Numbered from the stretch's first letter, positions 44,523 to 55,259 are shown. The stretch is 64,000 nt of DNA from Microbacterium sp. SORGH_AS_0969 (GCF_030818255.1 NZ_JAUTAG010000001.1:372001-436000); one strand, 5' to 3'. The notes: generated by a model not told the origin, from the letters alone. Numbers and translations are program-made.

Positions 44523-46255
44523 GAGGCCTCCTTCGCCCCGACGGCATCGAGGTGATAAAGCGCGTCGATCAGTCCGACCGAGGCGACGCGGAACGGGGCC
44601 GGTTTGATCAGCCCTTTCGGCGAGAGCAGGTCTGCCGGCGGTTCCCCGGGCAATACGGCGGCGGCCCGGATCAGGTTGGTCTGCCCCGACGTGTGCGCGT
44701 TGTGAGCGCCGATGACGGCGTCGACGTCCACTCGTGCGCCCTCCTCCACCCAGAACACCGCCACGAGGTGAGGACGGTCCGGTCCGGCGACGACGACGTC
44801 GCGCACCGCTGCACCGCCCTGGGCGAGCAGGCTCGAGCGCAGGCGGTCGACGTTCACCCATGACCCGTTGGCCAACTTGAAGTCGTCTGCGATGCGGCCG
44901 TCGAAGCGGAACCCGCGACCCGGGTCGTCCTCGTCCACGAGGACGCCGGCGTCGCCCGATCGATAGAAGCCGTCGCCATCGAACACCGCGGCCGTTAGAT
45001 CCGGCGCTCGCCAGTATCCGGGCATCACGCCGGGCCCCTTCACCCGCAGTTCGAGCTTGTCGGCCACCGGGACCAGCCGCACGGTCACTCCGGGCAGCGG
45101 GGGCCCGATGTGCCCGGGTTCGCTGTCGGTGGTGTGGACGGTCGTGGCCGCCGGCCCCACCTCCGTCGATCCCCAGCCCGTAAGCACAGGCACCGGCCGC
45201 TCTCGGACGGTCAGCGACAACTCGCGCAGCCGGTGGAACGTGGTCATCGGCATCGCGGCTCCGGCGGAGAAGAGCGCGTCGGAGCGGGCGAAGAACGCCC
45301 GTCGAAACGCGTCATCGGCTTCCAACACCGAGAGGAGGGCGTGGAAGGTGGCAGGGACAGCGGCGTGGAACGTGGGCGAGAACTCCGTGATCGAGGCGAT
45401 CGTTCGAACGAGTTCCTGGGGACGACCGTGCGCATCATCGATGTGAAGGGTGCCTCCCCCGAGGAGCACCATGTCGATGTTCGCGTTGCCCCCGAAGGCG
45501 TGGTTCCAGGGCAGCCAGTCCACCAGCACCGGCGCGTGATCCGTCACGAACGGCCACACGTCGGCCGTGGCCCGCATGTTGCTGACGAGCATCCGATGCG
45601 TGTAGACGACGGCCTTCGGCGTACCGGTCGACCCGGAGGTCAGCAGCAGCTTGACGGCGTCGTCGTCCTGCGCCACGGCGAGCAGCTGGTCGCCGACGTC
45701 GTGCGCGCGATCACGAGTGTGCTCGCCGCGGGGACGCATGCTCGTCACCGCGATCCGCCCGTCAGGAAGTCCCGCGTGCAACGCAGGATCCGGTACCACG
45801 ATGAGCGCGGGATCGACGACGTCCAGCACTCCGGCGATGCGCGCCGGGTCGGCGCCCGGGCGGAGGTACTGCGGCGCGATCGGCGCCCACATCGCGCCTG
45901 CCAGCATGATCGCGTGGCCGTAGATGAACGACTCGATGCTGTTGGTCGCGATCACGGCCACCCGTTCGCCGCGCTGGATTCCCTGCTCGGCTAGGCCCAC
46001 CGCGGTCCGCGCGATGGCGGACCAGGCGCTCGCGTAATCGAGCGCGCGTCGTTCCCCATCGGGTGCAACTTCGGTGAGCAGGACGGAGTGCGGCGTCCTG
46101 CGAGCCCACCGACGCAACCAGTGCAAGGTCGTGACCGGCGCTGCCGAGAGCTCGTGCCGCGAGCGCATTTCGATCACGCCGCCCGGCAGACGCTCGACCT
46201 CGACGTCGGGGTCCTTGAACGCAGACACGCCGTGGATCGTCGGCGATGCGCTCAC
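44519..46255 (-). CDS. Acyl-CoA synthetase, feruloyl-CoA-synthase-like
   Basis: 578-aa ANL-superfamily ligase. ATP-binding loop is TSGSTGTPKAVVYTH, followed by GWGSTEVGPAATT, FYRSGDAG and the hinge region FKLANGSWVNVDRLRS. The last motif and the N-terminal VEVERLPGGVIEMRS resemble feruloyl-CoA synthases. It would activate an aromatic acid, probably a phenylpropenoic acid, to its CoA ester. The C-terminal Lys is probably within SPKGLIKPA. Overlaps the MaoC and MHS genes by 4 bp. Confidence 0.85.
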   Translation of the reverse strand: MSASPTIHGVSAFKDPDVEVERLPGGVIEMRSRHELSAAPVTTLHWLRRWARRTPHSVLLTEVAPDGERRALDYASAWSAIARTAVGLAEQGIQRGERVAVIATNSIESFIYGHAIMLAGAMWAPIAPQYLRPGADPARIAGVLDVVDPALIVVPDPALHAGLPDGRIAVTSMRPRGEHTRDRAHDVGDQLLAVAQDDDAVKLLLTSGSTGTPKAVVYTHRMLVSNMRATADVWPFVTDHAPVLVDWLPWNHAFGGNANIDMVLLGGGTLHIDDAHGRPQELVRTIASITEFSPTFHAAVPATFHALLSVLEADDAFRRAFFARSDALFSAGAAMPMTTFHRLRELSLTVRERPVPVLTGWGSTEVGPAATTVHTTDSEPGHIGPPLPGVTVRLVPVADKLELRVKGPGVMPGYWRAPDLTAAVFDGDGFYRSGDAGVLVDEDDPGRGFRFDGRIADDFKLANGSWVNVDRLRSSLLAQGGAAVRDVVVAGPDRPHLVAVFWVEEGARVDVDAVIGAHNAHTSGQTNLIRAAAVLPGEPPADLLSPKGLIKPAPFRVASVGLIDALYHLDAVGAKEAS

Positions 46256-47664
46256 CGGGCGGCCTCGCCGGATGCGGAGTGCGCGACGCGATGGCGGGAC
46301 GCACGCGTCAGGTGCGAGGTCGCGGCGCCTTCCTCACTCCCGCCGAGCGGCGGGGCCTCTACGGCACGCTCCTTCGAGAACACGAGCGCGATGATGCTCA
46401 GCACGGCCACCCCGGCGACGAACCACACGATGGGAGCCACGTCGCCCGGGTCGCCGGCGATGAGGGCGGTCATGATGAGCGGGCCGAAGCCGCCGCCGGT
46501 CGTCGCAGCGAGCTGATAGCCCAGCGACAGACCGGTGAACCGCGAGCCGGTGTGGAAGCGCTCGCCCATGAAGGCCGCGAGTGGACCGAAGGTGGCTCCG
46601 ATGGCGAGACCGTTGATGAGAGAGAAGGCGAGCAACGCTCCCCCCGCGGTGCCGGTCTGCAGCAGAGCGAAGAACGGCCACGCGAGCACGGCCCCCGCGA
46701 TGACGCCACCGATCATCACCGGGCGGCGCCCGACCCGGTCGGAGAGGGCGGCGAAGAGGAGTTCGCCGATGATGCAGACGAGCGACCCGGCAGACGAGAT
46801 GAAGAGCACGCTCGAGGTCGTCAACCCGTGGGCGGCGCCGTAGGTGATCCCGAAGGCACCGGAGAGCGTGAAGGAGAGGAACGGTGCCAGCAGTGCGACG
46901 AAGGCGAGGATGAGCGCGCCGGGTCGGCGCAGCACCTCGATCAGGGGCGGGCGCACCTTTTCGGTCGCGGTCTCGCGTCGACGCTGCTCCTCCACGAACA
47001 GCGGCGACTCGGAGACGCGCACACGGATCCACAGACCGAACACCACCAGGACGGCGCTGAGGGCGAAGGGCACGCGCCAGCCCCAGCTGAGGAACTGGTC
47101 CTCGGGCATCAGTGCGAACAAGGCGAGCACGACGCCCGCCAGCAGGGAGCCGCTCGGCTGTCCCGCGGTGGCGAACACGGAGGCGAATCCACGTCGCCGG
47201 GGGTTCGCGTGCTCGAACGCCATGAGCGCAGCACCGCCCCACTCACCCCCGACCGAGAGCCCCTGCACGATGCGCAGCACGATGAGAAGCACGGGGGCGA
47301 GCACCCCCGCTTGATCGCGAGTGGGAAGAACAGCCATCAGCGCCGTCGCGACACCCATCATGCTCATCGTGAGCACGAGCACCGACTTGCGTCCGACGCG
47401 GTCGCCGAAGTATCCGAAGATGATCGCCCCGAGGGGCCTCACCACGAAGCCGACGGCCAAGGTCGCGAAAGCCGCGATCGTGGCGACGGCGGGAGGCAGA
47501 TCATTGAAGAACAGCCGGTTGAAGATGAGCCCGGATGCGGCGGCGTAGAGCACGAAGTCGTAGTACTCGATCATGCTGCCCACGTAGCTCGAGGTCAGCA
47601 CGCGTCGGAGCTCCGTGCTGTCCTTGCCGACGTACATCGGGATCTTGGGCTTGGTTGTGCTCAT
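46252..47664 (-). CDS. MHS-family MFS transporter (aromatic/organic acid symporter type)
   Basis: 470-aa proton symporter of the metabolite:H+ symporter family (ShiA, ProP, PcaT relatives). Signature sequences are VGSMIEYYDFVLYAAASGLI, FGYFGDRVGRKSVLVLTM and QGLSVGGEWGGAALMAFEHA. 12 helices. Start at ATG 47664. First gene of the ligase-hydratase-thioesterase operon, so it likely imports the acid that the ligase activates. Confidence 0.92.
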   Translation of the reverse strand: MSTTKPKIPMYVGKDSTELRRVLTSSYVGSMIEYYDFVLYAAASGLIFNRLFFNDLPPAVATIAAFATLAVGFVVRPLGAIIFGYFGDRVGRKSVLVLTMSMMGVATALMAVLPTRDQAGVLAPVLLIVLRIVQGLSVGGEWGGAALMAFEHANPRRRGFASVFATAGQPSGSLLAGVVLALFALMPEDQFLSWGWRVPFALSAVLVVFGLWIRVRVSESPLFVEEQRRRETATEKVRPPLIEVLRRPGALILAFVALLAPFLSFTLSGAFGITYGAAHGLTTSSVLFISSAGSLVCIIGELLFAALSDRVGRRPVMIGGVIAGAVLAWPFFALLQTGTAGGALLAFSLINGLAIGATFGPLAAFMGERFHTGSRFTGLSLGYQLAATTGGGFGPLIMTALIAGDPGDVAPIVWFVAGVAVLSIIALVFSKERAVEAPPLGGSEEGAATSHLTRASRHRVAHSASGEAAR

Positions 47665-47710
47665 TGTGGTGTCTCCTTTGATCTCCATGAGCGAGCGGGG
47701 GGGCGAGGGG

Positions 47711-49426
47711 TCACGCCGCGCCCACGCGACGGTCTTCCTCGACGTCCCGGTCGACGGTGCGCGCGGAGCCGAGCAGTCGGCCGAACATCGCATCCGGGTC
47801 GTCGGGGGAAGTGCCGCTGTAGGCGATGTAGAGGTCCGGCCGCACCAGGACGGCGGGGACGTCGAATGTCCCCTCGGCCTCTTCGTCGTCCAGGGCGACG
47901 ATCTCCAGCGCGACGCCCGCTCTCCGTGCCGCGGCGCGGAAGGGCTCCGCATCGGTGTCGCCCACCGTGATGAGGGTCCAGTCGCGTCCGAGCGCGTCGA
48001 AGAGGGACGAGCCGTCGGTCCTCCAGACGTGCGGCAGCCGCGAGCCGGCCCGCACGGACGGCGTGTACGTGTCGATGGCGGCGATCGCCGTCGCATCGGC
48101 GGACTCGGGCGAAACGATGCCCGCCGAGTGCTCGTATCTCGAACCGAACTGCACTCCCTGGCTGTGCCACTGCTGACGATCGATCAGCTGGATGAGCCGG
48201 CCTGCCTCCGCGCGCAGCGCGTTCCCCCGCTCGGACGCCGCGTGCAGTTCGGGATCGCGTCCGATGGCGGACATGTCGCGATCGATCTTCAAAGCTGCCC
48301 GAGAGGTCGCCTCGCCGACAGACTGCCGCTCCGCCTCATAGTCGTCGAGGAGGGCGTCCGTCCCCACGCCGGAGAGCAGTGCCGCCAGACGCCAGCCGAG
48401 CCCGACCGCATCGGCGATGCCGGTGTTCATGCCGAACCCGCCGAGGGGCAGCCACAGGTGCGCCGCGTCACCGGCCAGGGCGATCCGTCCCTGGCGGAAG
48501 GAGTCCGCGACCAGGCGGCGCGGAGTCCAGCGGATGACCTGGAGCTTCTCATGGGCTATGGGGCGACCGATGGCGGCTTCGAGGACCCGATCGGGGTCGA
48601 GGTCTTCGGGCTCCATCCCCTCCGGCACGCGAGCGTGACAGAGGAAGAGGGACTCGCCGTCGAGTTGGAGGAAGGAACCGCGAAGCTCGGGCCCGTACCA
48701 CCAGTACATCCATCCCGGATTCTTCAGGAGCGGAACGAGCTCCTCGGACCGGAAGTAGATCGAGAGGCGGCGCTCGGCAGCTTCGGCATCCCCCCGCAGA
48801 CGGGCGCCGATGGCACGGCGCATGACACTCGCCCCACCGTCGCACCCGGCGGCGTACCGGGCCCGCACCGTGCGGGAATCGCCTTTCGCCGTCGCGGTGA
48901 GCGTGATCGAGACTCCGTCGGCATCCTGGTCGGCGTTCGTCGCCTCCCAGCCCCGCACGACCGTGACGCTCGGCAGCTCGGCCAAGCGGTCCGCGAGCAG
49001 AGGCTCGAGGAAGATCTGCGAGATCCTGTGCTGCGGCTCAGGGGTCGGCCACTCGGCGAACTCGGGGGCCGAGCCGTCGAGCACCGCCTGACTCGAAGAG
49101 AACTCGAAGCGGGTGAGTTCGTAGGAGTCCAGTGTCGTCACGTACACCACGTCGGTCGCGTGCTCGAGGGGCAGCCCGGCGCGGCGGATGCGGTCGGCGC
49201 TGCCCTGACGGCGGAAGTACTCCATCGATCGGGCGTTCGTCGTATTGCACCGGGGGTTGGTGGTGGTCTCCGTGGCCTTCTCGACCACGAGTGTCTTCAC
49301 TCCGCGGAGGCCGAGTTCGGTCGCGAGTGTCATTCCGACCGGGCCTGCCCCGACGACGACGACGTCCCAGGCGGACTCGGCATCGAGCGCGCGATCAACT
49401 GAGGTGGGGTTCTGGCTTGTCAACAC
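47711..49426 (-). CDS. FAD-dependent aromatic hydroxylase, MhpA/PheA-like
   Basis: 571-aa class A flavoprotein monooxygenase. FAD site VVVVGAGPVGMTLATELGLRG (first Gly at 26, GAGPVG 26-31), the DG motif in GCDGGASVMRRAIGA, the second FAD motif GRIALAGDAAHLWLPLGGFG, and a C-terminal thioredoxin-like domain (about 430-570). The family hydroxylates phenols, and MhpA turns 3-(3-hydroxyphenyl)propionate into the 2,3-diol. Starts with GTG at 49426; 46 bp upstream of the MHS gene on the same strand. It probably makes the substrate for the MhpB-like dioxygenase. Confidence 0.88.
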   Translation of the reverse strand: MLTSQNPTSVDRALDAESAWDVVVVGAGPVGMTLATELGLRGVKTLVVEKATETTTNPRCNTTNARSMEYFRRQGSADRIRRAGLPLEHATDVVYVTTLDSYELTRFEFSSSQAVLDGSAPEFAEWPTPEPQHRISQIFLEPLLADRLAELPSVTVVRGWEATNADQDADGVSITLTATAKGDSRTVRARYAAGCDGGASVMRRAIGARLRGDAEAAERRLSIYFRSEELVPLLKNPGWMYWWYGPELRGSFLQLDGESLFLCHARVPEGMEPEDLDPDRVLEAAIGRPIAHEKLQVIRWTPRRLVADSFRQGRIALAGDAAHLWLPLGGFGMNTGIADAVGLGWRLAALLSGVGTDALLDDYEAERQSVGEATSRAALKIDRDMSAIGRDPELHAASERGNALRAEAGRLIQLIDRQQWHSQGVQFGSRYEHSAGIVSPESADATAIAAIDTYTPSVRAGSRLPHVWRTDGSSLFDALGRDWTLITVGDTDAEPFRAAARRAGVALEIVALDDEEAEGTFDVPAVLVRPDLYIAYSGTSPDDPDAMFGRLLGSARTVDRDVEEDRRVGAA

Positions 49427-49459
49427 CGCATCACGGTAAGACGGAGCCGCGTGATAGCA
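49427..49459. promoter_or_regulatory. Short promoter gap of the MhpA-like gene with ATAG/CTAT dyad
   Basis: Only 33 bp separate the MhpA-like start from the end of the LysR gene. It holds GATAGCACTATGAC, in which ATAG and CTAT are inverted, like the dyad upstream of the mhp operon. Transcription may also come through from the LysR gene. Confidence 0.4.
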
Positions 49460-50428
49460 CTATGACGTAATCGCGCCTTCATCGATAGCCGAATCGCGAG
49501 CAGTCTCCTCCCCCAAACGTTCGTCGATGACGAGACGCAGTCGGTCGAGGAGGCGCTGCTGAACGGGAGTGAGCCGACTTCCGATACGCCGCACGATGAA
49601 GAGCTTGTCTCGAATGGGCTGTCCTGCGATGCGCACTTCGCGCAGTGTCCCCGCCTCGATGTCGGCCTGTACCGACGCGCGCCACAGCATGGCGACCCCG
49701 ATGTCGGCGGCCACGGCCTGCTTGATCGACTCAGCGCTTCCGAGTTCGATCTCCACCCGACGGTCGGTGACCCCGATCGACTCGAGCGCGTTGTCTTGAC
49801 TGCGCCGGATGGCCATCCCGCCGGGCGGGCAGACGAAGGGCAGCTTCGCCAGTTGCTCCGGCGTGACCGTGTCGGGGATCTCGGTGTTCGTCGCCGCGGC
49901 GATCACCGCCCACAGCGGCTCGGCGACGAGTTCGGAGTCGAAGGCTCGCGAGTCGAGCACCGCACCGGTGGCGACGATGGCGAAGTCGTGCCTGCCGAGA
50001 CGCGCCTGCTCCAACGCGGTCTCGACCGCCGAGATCTCCAACCGCACGGACACTCCGGGGTTCGCGACTTTGAAGTCGATGACCGCCGGAGTGAGGATGC
50101 TGTTGCCCACGGTGATGCTCGCTCCCACCGACACGAAACCCGAGAGCCCGTCGGAGAGGTCGGCGAGATCCTTATCCAGGTCGAGGCGTCCGCGCAGCAC
50201 CTCGTTCGCCCACAGCAGGGTGCGTTCTCCCGCTTCGGTCAAGGCGATGCCCCGACCCTCAGGGTGGAACAGCCGCGCCCCGATCTTCTGCTGCAGAGAC
50301 CGAAGGTGCGCGCTGACGACCGGCTGCGAGATGTAGAGCTCCTCCGCTGCCCGGCGCACCCCGCCCAGTTCGGCGACCTTGCTGAAGACTTCGAGCTTCT
50401 GTAGGGAAATGCGATTGTCGGGGGACAT
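49460..50428 (-). CDS. LysR-family regulator of the aromatic block
   Basis: 322 aa: winged HTH (KLEVFSKVAELGGVRRAAEE; ISQPVVSAHLRSLQQKIG) and effector domain. ATG at 50428 chosen over an earlier start because it matches the usual LysR N-terminus and follows a GAGG. It lies between the minus-strand hydroxylase operon and the plus-strand meta-cleavage operon, the classic place for a divergent activator of both. E. coli mhp uses an IclR-type activator, so this is a different control arrangement. Confidence 0.9.
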   Translation of the reverse strand: MSPDNRISLQKLEVFSKVAELGGVRRAAEELYISQPVVSAHLRSLQQKIGARLFHPEGRGIALTEAGERTLLWANEVLRGRLDLDKDLADLSDGLSGFVSVGASITVGNSILTPAVIDFKVANPGVSVRLEISAVETALEQARLGRHDFAIVATGAVLDSRAFDSELVAEPLWAVIAAATNTEIPDTVTPEQLAKLPFVCPPGGMAIRRSQDNALESIGVTDRRVEIELGSAESIKQAVAADIGVAMLWRASVQADIEAGTLREVRIAGQPIRDKLFIVRRIGSRLTPVQQRLLDRLRLVIDERLGEETARDSAIDEGAITS

Positions 50429-50456
50429 GTGGGCCTCCTCGCCCGGGACTGCACAA

Positions 50457-50496
50457 ATAGTCAATCGACTATATGACTTTGCAAATCTACGTCATA
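50457..50496. promoter_or_regulatory. Overlapping dyads in the LysR/mhpD intergenic region
   Basis: ATAGTCAATCGACTAT (50457-50472) is a near-perfect palindrome of the LysR ATAG-N8-CTAT kind. It adjoins TATGAC-N13-GTCATA (50472-50496). The region is AT-rich and lies between divergent genes. Probable binding sites for the neighbouring LysR regulator. Confidence 0.6.
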
Positions 50497-50570
50497 GATC
50501 AATGGGGTTTCCCGACCGTACCGTGGACCGGGTCGCAAGAGAAATATCGCGGCACCGAAGGGAGTCCAGC

Positions 50571-51389
50571 GTGGTGCACATCGACGAGGCAGCCGCACGA
50601 CTGCGCATCGCCGCCGAGACCGGACGACCCTGCTCGCCGATCCGTGAGCTCGAGCATTACTCCATTTCCGACGCGTATGCGATCCAGGAACTCGTCCTGA
50701 TGTCGCGGGTCACGTCGGCGAACCGACGCATCGGACGCAAAGTCGGACTCACCTCCCCCGCGGTGCAGAAGCAGCTCGGAGTCGAGCAGCCCGACTTCGG
50801 AGTCCTTCTCGCCGACATGGAGGTCGCCGACGGGGGCCACCTGCCGACATCCGCGCTCCTGCAGCCGCGCATCGAGGCTGAGATCGCTTTCGTGCTCGGA
50901 GCGGACGTTCCCGACCCGGACCCCGCCGCGGTCATGCGAGCCGTCGCCTACGCGGCTCCGGCTCTCGAAGTCGTCGACAGTCGTGTGGCCGGTTGGGACA
51001 TCACCATCGTCGACACGATCGCCGACAATGCGTCCAGCGGACTGTTCGTGCTCGGCTCCTCGCGCCTCGCGCTCGACGAGTTCGAGCCGGTGGCGGTCTC
51101 GATGACGATGCGCCGCAACGGCGAGATCGTCTCGACGGGCACGGGCGCGGACTGCCTGGGCGATCCCCGGAACGCCCTGGTCTGGGTGGCCGAGACGGCG
51201 CTCAGCCTGGGCCGTCCGCTTCGTGCGGGTGAGGTCGTTCTCTCGGGCGCGCTCGGGCCGATGGTCCCCGTCTTCCCGGGCGACCTCTTCGAAGCCGAGA
51301 TCACGGGCCTCGGTTCCGTCTCCGTACGCGCTTCCGCGCACTCCCCCGTGGCATCCGTGGATGCATCCGCTCCCAGAAAGGACTCCTGA
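50571..51389 (+). CDS. mhpD: 2-keto-4-pentenoate hydratase
   Basis: 272-aa fumarylacetoacetase-superfamily hydratase that converts 2-hydroxypenta-2,4-dienoate to 4-hydroxy-2-oxovalerate. Motifs are [39 protein letters not shown] and [23 protein letters not shown] at 50571 (VVHIDEA) with GGGAG upstream is the likely start. First gene of the meta-cleavage operon; its stop shares one base with the next start (TGATG). Confidence 0.92.
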   Translation: MVHIDEAAARLRIAAETGRPCSPIRELEHYSISDAYAIQELVLMSRVTSANRRIGRKVGLTSPAVQKQLGVEQPDFGVLLADMEVADGGHLPTSALLQPRIEAEIAFVLGADVPDPDPAAVMRAVAYAAPALEVVDSRVAGWDITIVDTIADNASSGLFVLGSSRLALDEFEPVAVSMTMRRNGEIVSTGTGADCLGDPRNALVWVAETALSLGRPLRAGEVVLSGALGPMVPVFPGDLFEAEITGLGSVSVRASAHSPVASVDASAPRKDS

Positions 51390-52327
51390 TGGCCAAAGCG
51401 GCGATCATCGGGTCGGGCAACATCGGCACCGACCTCATGTTCAAGATCCTGCGACTCAGCGAAACGCTCGACATGGGCGTCATGGTGGGAATCGATCCGG
51501 AATCAGACGGGCTCGCGCGCGCCCGTCGACTGGGCATCGCCACCACGTCCGACGGGGTGGACGGCCTCATCGCTCACCCCGACTTCGACCAGATCGAGGT
51601 AGTCTTCGACGCCACCAGCGCGGGCGCCCACCGTCACAACGCACAACGACTGCTCGCGCTCGGCAAGCAGCTCGTCGACCTCACCCCGGCCGCCATCGGC
51701 CCGTACGTCGTTCCGTGCGTCAATCTCGACGCCCACCTCGACGCACCCGACATCAACATGGTCACGTGCGGTGGACAGGCGACCATCCCCATCGTCGCCG
51801 CCGTCAGCTCCGTGGTTCCCGTCCACTACGCCGAGATCGTGGCATCCATCTCCTCTCGTTCGGCGGGCCCCGGGACGCGGGCGAACATCGACGAGTTCAC
51901 CAAGACCACGGCGCGCGCGATCGAGGAGGTAGGACGCGCGGCGCGGGGCAAGGCGATCATCGTCCTGAACCCGGCCGAGCCGCCGATGATCATGCGCGAC
52001 ACCGTGCAACTGGTCGTGGGTCGTCTCGACGAGACCACGAAGCACCGCATCGTCGAGTCGATCGCGGCCACGGTGGCCGAGGTGTCCGACTACGTCCCCG
52101 GCTACCGTCTGAAACAGGAGGTGCAGTTCTCCGACGAAGGTGCCGAGCTCGACGGTCTGCTCCCCTCCCCCGCGGACGGTCGCTACACTCGCGTGGCCGT
52201 CTTCCTCGAGGTGGAGGGGGCCGCGCACTACCTGCCCTCCTACGCCGGGAACCTCGACATCATGACCTCGGCAGCGCTTCGCGTGGCCGAGCGCGTGGTG
52301 TCCGCACGTCTCGAGGTGAACGCATGA
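51389..52327 (+). CDS. mhpF: Acetaldehyde dehydrogenase (acylating)
   Basis: 312-aa enzyme converting acetaldehyde, NAD and CoA to acetyl-CoA, in complex with the aldolase encoded next. NAD site [13 protein letters not shown], catalytic Cys127 in [12 protein letters not shown], and [15 protein letters not shown] are typical. Overlaps mhpE by 4 bp, consistent with the channelled aldolase-dehydrogenase complex. Confidence 0.96.
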   Translation: MAKAAIIGSGNIGTDLMFKILRLSETLDMGVMVGIDPESDGLARARRLGIATTSDGVDGLIAHPDFDQIEVVFDATSAGAHRHNAQRLLALGKQLVDLTPAAIGPYVVPCVNLDAHLDAPDINMVTCGGQATIPIVAAVSSVVPVHYAEIVASISSRSAGPGTRANIDEFTKTTARAIEEVGRAARGKAIIVLNPAEPPMIMRDTVQLVVGRLDETTKHRIVESIAATVAEVSDYVPGYRLKQEVQFSDEGAELDGLLPSPADGRYTRVAVFLEVEGAAHYLPSYAGNLDIMTSAALRVAERVVSARLEVNA

Positions 52328-53355
52328 CCACCTCGGTGTACCTCCAGGACGTCACACTCCGCGATGGCATGCACGCGCTGCGGCACCGGATCACCCCGGC
52401 GAACATCGCCCAGATCGCCGCAGGACTCGACCGGGCCGGCGTCGCCGCGATCGAGGTGTCTCACGGCGACGGACTGGGCGGCAGCAGCCTGACGTACGGC
52501 GCCGGAAGCAACACGGACTGGGAGTGGATCGAGGCTGCGGCCGGCGCTGTGCGCACCGCGGTGCTGACCACGCTCATCCTGCCCGGCATCGGCACACTGC
52601 ACGACCTCGCCCGGGCCCGCGACCTCGGCGTGCGATCGGTGCGGGTCGCCACCCACTGCACGGAGGCGGACGTCGCCGCCCAGCACATCGCCGCCGCCCG
52701 CGAATGGGGCATGGACGTCTCGGGCTTCCTGATGATGTCGCACCTCAACGACCCCGGTTCCCTCGCGCAGCAGGCGAAGCTGATGGAGTCCTACGGCGCG
52801 CACTGCGTGTACGTCACCGACTCCGGGGGTCGCCTGACGATGGCCGGGGTACGAGAACGCGTGCGCGCCTACCGCGATGTGCTCGACGCGTCCACCGAGA
52901 TCGGCGTGCACGCTCATCAGAACCTGTCGCTCTCCGTGGCCAACTCGATCGTGGCGGTCGAGGAAGGTGCGCACCGGGTCGACGCATCTCTCGCGGGCCT
53001 GGGGGCGGGCGCCGGGAACACGCCGATCGAACCGTTCGTTGCGGCGGCAGAACTGCAGGGGTGGGAGACCGGCGCCGATCTGTTCGCGCTCCAAGACCTC
53101 GCGGACGACGTCGTGCGACCGTTGCAGGACCGCGCGGTGCAGGTCGACCGAGAAACGCTCAGTCTCGGCTATGCCGGGGTGTACTCGAGCTTCCTGCGGC
53201 ACGCCGAACGTGCGGCCGAGACCTATGGCCTCGATGCGCGCGAGGTCCTGGTCGAGGTGGGCGCCCGCCGTCTCATCGGCGGACAGGAAGACATGATCAT
53301 CGACGTCGCCCTTGACCTCGTGGCCGAGCGCGACGCACAGAAGGCGAGGGCATGA
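52324..53355 (+). CDS. mhpE: 4-hydroxy-2-oxovalerate aldolase
   Basis: 343-aa class II aldolase (DmpG/MhpE) that splits 4-hydroxy-2-oxovalerate into pyruvate and acetaldehyde. The active-site motif [15 protein letters not shown] (Arg13, Asp14, His17) and metal-binding [15 protein letters not shown] are present, with the C-terminal communication domain. Overlaps its neighbours by 4 bp. Confidence 0.96.
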   Translation: MTTSVYLQDVTLRDGMHALRHRITPANIAQIAAGLDRAGVAAIEVSHGDGLGGSSLTYGAGSNTDWEWIEAAAGAVRTAVLTTLILPGIGTLHDLARARDLGVRSVRVATHCTEADVAAQHIAAAREWGMDVSGFLMMSHLNDPGSLAQQAKLMESYGAHCVYVTDSGGRLTMAGVRERVRAYRDVLDASTEIGVHAHQNLSLSVANSIVAVEEGAHRVDASLAGLGAGAGNTPIEPFVAAAELQGWETGADLFALQDLADDVVRPLQDRAVQVDRETLSLGYAGVYSSFLRHAERAAETYGLDAREVLVEVGARRLIGGQEDMIIDVALDLVAERDAQKARA

Positions 53356-54239
53356 TGGCCGACCGTCCTTACACGAGCGTCTGGAGCGATCTGAATCAGG
53401 TCGAGTTCAGCCAGGGTTTCATCGACGCCGGCGGGTACCGCACTCGGTATCTGCACGCGGGCGACGCGTCGAAGCCGCCTCTCGTGCTTCTGCACGGCAT
53501 CACCGGTCATGCGGAGGCGTACGTGCGCAACCTGCAGGCGCACGGCGAGCACTTCGATGTCTGGGCCATCGATTTCATCGGCCACGGCTACAGCGCGAAG
53601 CCCGAGCATCCCCTCGAGATTCCTCATTACGTCGCGCAGGTCTGCGGCTTCCTCGACGCCATCGGCGCGGAGAAGGCGTCGTTCTCGGGCGAGTCACTCG
53701 GCGGGTGGGTGACCGCCCGATTCGCCCAGCTGCACCCCGAGCGGGTGGAACGGATCGTGCTCAACACCATGGGCGGCACCATGGCCAACCCCAAGGTCAT
53801 GGAGCGGCTGTACACGCTGTCGATGGATGCCGCCCGCGATCCCAGCTGGGAGCGTGTACGGACTCGGCTGGAGTGGCTGATGGCCGACCCGACCATGGTG
53901 ACGGACGATCTCATCCGCACACGCCAGATGATCTTCGAGCAGCCGGATTGGCTGATGGCGTGCGAGATGAACATGGCGCTGCAGGATCCCGAGACGCGGG
54001 CGCGGAACATGATCTCCGACGACGACCTCCGCGCCATCCAGGCACCGGCGATGGTGCTGTGGACGACGAAAGACCCGTCGGGCCCGGTCGACGAGGGGCG
54101 ACGGATAGCCTCCCTCATTCCCCACGGGAGGTTGGCGGTGATGGAGAACTGCGGTCACTGGCCTCAGTACGAGGACACCGACACCTTCAACCGCCTGCAC
54201 CTGGACTTTCTGCTCGGCCGATCCGTCGCCGATCAGTAG
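53352..54239 (+). CDS. mhpC: Meta-cleavage product hydrolase (alpha/beta hydrolase)
   Basis: 295-aa alpha/beta-hydrolase: oxyanion [12 protein letters not shown], nucleophile Ser115 in GESLGGW, and catalytic His in [10 protein letters not shown]. It should cleave the C-C bond of the ring-fission product, releasing hydroxypentadienoate and an acid (succinate if the substrate is dihydroxyphenylpropionate). Two adjacent ATG codons (53352, 53355); the first overlaps the aldolase stop. Confidence 0.9.
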   Translation: MMADRPYTSVWSDLNQVEFSQGFIDAGGYRTRYLHAGDASKPPLVLLHGITGHAEAYVRNLQAHGEHFDVWAIDFIGHGYSAKPEHPLEIPHYVAQVCGFLDAIGAEKASFSGESLGGWVTARFAQLHPERVERIVLNTMGGTMANPKVMERLYTLSMDAARDPSWERVRTRLEWLMADPTMVTDDLIRTRQMIFEQPDWLMACEMNMALQDPETRARNMISDDDLRAIQAPAMVLWTTKDPSGPVDEGRRIASLIPHGRLAVMENCGHWPQYEDTDTFNRLHLDFLLGRSVADQ

Positions 54240-54267
54240 CCCCGAACGCCTCAGACAAGGAGCCATC

Positions 54268-55209
54268 ATGCCGGTCGCACTCGCCGCCATGTCACACAGC
54301 CCGCTGCTCGAGCTCGTCGATCCCGGGCCCGAGACCACCGAGGCCGTGGAGGGCGCCTTCGCCGCGGCACGCGCCTTCGTCACCGATTTCGACCCCGAGC
54401 TGATCGTGAGCTTCGGGCCCGACCACTACAACGGCTTCTTCTACGAACTGATGCCCCCGTTCTGCCTGGGGTATGAAGCCGTGAGCATCGGCGACTACGG
54501 CAGCCAGGCCGGCGTGCTGGACGTTCCCACTGACATCGCCCGCGGTCTCGCCGAAGCCGTTCTGGACCAGGGAGTGGACCTGGCGGTTTCTTTGCGGATG
54601 GAGGTCGACCACGGCGCGGTCCAGCCGCTGGAGATCCTCTATGGCTCCCTCACGGCGAAGCCCGTCATCCCCATCTTCATCAACTCGGTCGCGCCCCCGT
54701 TCACCCCGCTCGCCCGAGTGCGAGCGCTCGGCTCTGCCATCGGCGACTACTTCGCCGGCACGGACAAACGCGTGCTGTTCCTCGCCTCGGGCGGCCTGTC
54801 GCACGACCCGCCCGTGCCTCGGATCGCGACCGCCACGCGCGAACAGCGTGAGTTCCTGTTGGGCGGGGGGCGGCATCTCACTCCCGAAGCCCGCAACGAC
54901 CGCCAACAGCGCGTCATCTCGGCCGCCCACGCATTCGCAGCGGGTGAAGCGGACATCATGGATCTCGCCCCCGAGTGGGATGAGGCATTCCTCGACATCG
55001 TGGAGAGCGGCGATCTCTCGTCCTTCGACGCCTGGAACCCGAAGTGGATGACAGAGACGGCCGGCAACTCCTCGCACGAGGTGCGAACGTGGATCGCCGC
55101 ATACTCGGCCCTGGCCTCCAGCGGGCGCTACCGTCTGGATACCCGGTTCTACCGGCCCATCAAGGAGTTCATCGCCGGGTTCTCCGTCACGACCGCGGTC
55201 CTCGCGTAA
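54268..55209 (+). CDS. mhpB: 2,3-dihydroxyphenylpropionate 1,2-dioxygenase
   Basis: 313-aa type III (LigB-superfamily) extradiol dioxygenase. The two histidines essential in E. coli MhpB, His115 and His179, fall at exactly the same positions here (MEVDHGAVQ and SGGLSHDPPVP). Length also matches (314 aa). GPDHYNGFFYELMPPFCLG is conserved too. It opens the ring of a 3-substituted catechol using Fe(II) and oxygen. It is 28 bp after mhpC with its own AAGGAG site. Confidence 0.96.
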   Translation: MPVALAAMSHSPLLELVDPGPETTEAVEGAFAAARAFVTDFDPELIVSFGPDHYNGFFYELMPPFCLGYEAVSIGDYGSQAGVLDVPTDIARGLAEAVLDQGVDLAVSLRMEVDHGAVQPLEILYGSLTAKPVIPIFINSVAPPFTPLARVRALGSAIGDYFAGTDKRVLFLASGGLSHDPPVPRIATATREQREFLLGGGRHLTPEARNDRQQRVISAAHAFAAGEADIMDLAPEWDEAFLDIVESGDLSSFDAWNPKWMTETAGNSSHEVRTWIAAYSALASSGRYRLDTRFYRPIKEFIAGFSVTTAVLA

Positions 55210-55259
55210 GCGGGATCACGCATCCCCCCAGGGCACACCGACTGCGAAGAAGGATTCGG